DNA of 64,000 nucleotides. Origin: Mycobacterium europaeum. GTDB lineage: Bacteria > Actinomycetota > Actinomycetes > Mycobacteriales > Mycobacteriaceae. Shown here one piece after another: positions 63,330-64,000 of this stretch (the stretch's first letter is position 1; each line of letters begins with the position of its first letter). Made by a program: the position numbers and the translations under genes. The notes under the pieces are model-generated. The model saw only the letters and a program-made list of their open reading frames with translations, ran no database searches and was not told the DNA's origin. Location: the NCBI RefSeq assembly GCF_002102155.1, contig NZ_LQOU01000010.1, forward strand, positions 62,001-126,000, given 5' to 3'.

Positions 63330-64000
63330 TTAATAGCGGTGGTCGGCCATGCGCGGGGGGCCGTCGTCGGTGTCGCGTTCGTCGGACACCACCCCGGGCA
63401 GCATCTCGCTCGTCACCAGCCCGTCGTCGCGCGTCAATTCGTCGATCACGTCGAAGGTTTCGGCGGTGTTGGCGGGGGTGTCGATGACGGTGGTCACCAC
63501 GGGAACGCGACGGTGCAGCGACAGCAGCGTGTCGCCGTGCGGCCGATGGTCCCCGTGGTATCCCCAGACCCCCCGCAGGACCGTCGCGCCGTCGGGCGCT
63601 TCCCGCTGACGAAGCCGCCGCACGATGGCGCGGTGAATCGGTACCCCGTCGTGCAGGGCCGACTCGGAGGTGTAGATCGTCAACTTCTGCCATAGCGGCA
63701 GACCGCGTTCGTCGACCCCCGGGAGCGCGTGCGGCCGCTCGAATAACTCGCCGTCGCGTTTGCAGATGCGGACCCGCTCGAGCGTGAACATGGGTCGGCG
63801 GAGCAACTGGGCCAATTCGGGCACCACCCCCGCCATCTGATCGCCGGAGCCGACGGCCAGGATCATCATCGGCACGTTGGCGTTCCGGCCGAAGAAGCGC
63901 GCCCGGTGCCGCTGCCCGTGGGTGACGCCGTCCACCCCCAACAGCACCGAGGCGCCGGCTATCCGGCGCCGGTGCAGGAGGTCACAGACGGCGACGTAGG
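63330..64000 (-). CDS. Tandem DUF190 (PII-like) protein, N-terminus beyond window
   Basis: The frame stays open to base 64000, so the start is outside; about 223 residues are visible. Two DUF190 repeats appear. The first, partial, has LLHRRRIAGASVLLGVDGV. The second has LPLWQKLTIYTSESALHDGVPIHRAIVRRL and GATVLRGVWGYHGDHRPHGD. DUF190 domains resemble PII signalling proteins and commonly sit beside crcB fluoride-exporter genes, which may lie just past the edge. The ligand is unknown. Confidence 0.88.
   Translation of the reverse strand, partial: YVAVCDLLHRRRIAGASVLLGVDGVTHGQRHRARFFGRNANVPMMILAVGSGDQMAGVVPELAQLLRRPMFTLERVRICKRDGELFERPHALPGVDERGLPLWQKLTIYTSESALHDGVPIHRAIVRRLRQREAPDGATVLRGVWGYHGDHRPHGDTLLSLHRRVPVVTTVIDTPANTAETFDVIDELTRDDGLVTSEMLPGVVSDERDTDDGPPRMADHRY

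Overview
The window is the replication-origin region of a Mycobacterium chromosome, read so that dnaA points left. The order DUF881 gene, crgA, PH-domain gene, ppiA, cwsA, tRNA-Ala, tRNA-Ile, DUF3566 gene, gyrA, gyrB, dciA, recF, dnaN, oriC, dnaA, rpmH, rnpA, yidD, yidC, jag, rsmG, parA, parB, cwlM, trxA, trxB, sigM, murJ, mutT4, pcnA is that of M. tuberculosis from Rv0012 back through Rv0001 and on down to Rv3906c. The high G+C, GTG/TTG starts, a full-length GyrA intein and an ESX-2 remnant point to a slow-growing non-tuberculosis species. I do not name the species.

Region 1 (1-15.4 kb) holds cell-division and envelope genes (crgA, cwsA), the gyrase genes and the replication block. oriC lies between dnaN and dnaA and carries DnaA-box-like sites. 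A second set of boxes lies in the dnaA leader, and an isolated pair flanks a perfect palindrome upstream of the PH-domain gene near 1.2 kb. gyrA is split by a 420-residue intein that keeps its LAGLIDADG endonuclease motifs.

Region 2 (15.8-35.3 kb) is the conserved rpmH-to-parB operon, with two perfect parS sites at the start of rsmG and inside parA. It continues with the cell-wall regulator cwlM, the thioredoxin system, sigM and its anti-sigma factor, the MurJ-pseudokinase fusion, a large secreted/membrane protein, mutT4, pcnA and an acidic calcium-repeat protein.

Region 3 (35.3-48.6 kb) is an accessory region that is AT-richer in its first half. It contains a DUF2563 protein, a frameshifted Mce-associated-type membrane protein, a Ser/Thr kinase whose extracellular domain belongs to the same Mce-associated family, and proline/alanine-rich ESX-associated proteins. 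A lysozyme-like protein, eccB2 and eccC2 follow. The rest of ESX-2 (PE/PPE, Esx pair, EspG, EccD, MycP, EccE, EccA) is absent, and so is the cpnT-esxEF block expected beside pcnA.

Region 4 (48.6-64 kb) is species-specific accessory sequence. An MMPL transporter faces a NarL-type two-component system across a shared palindrome. A TetR, phosphotransferase, amidohydrolase and Rieske oxygenase cluster carries two strong inverted repeats. After it come an RsbW/STAS pair, a Tat-exported catalase-like protein with a cytochrome b561, a class I aldolase, and a DUF190 protein cut by the window edge.
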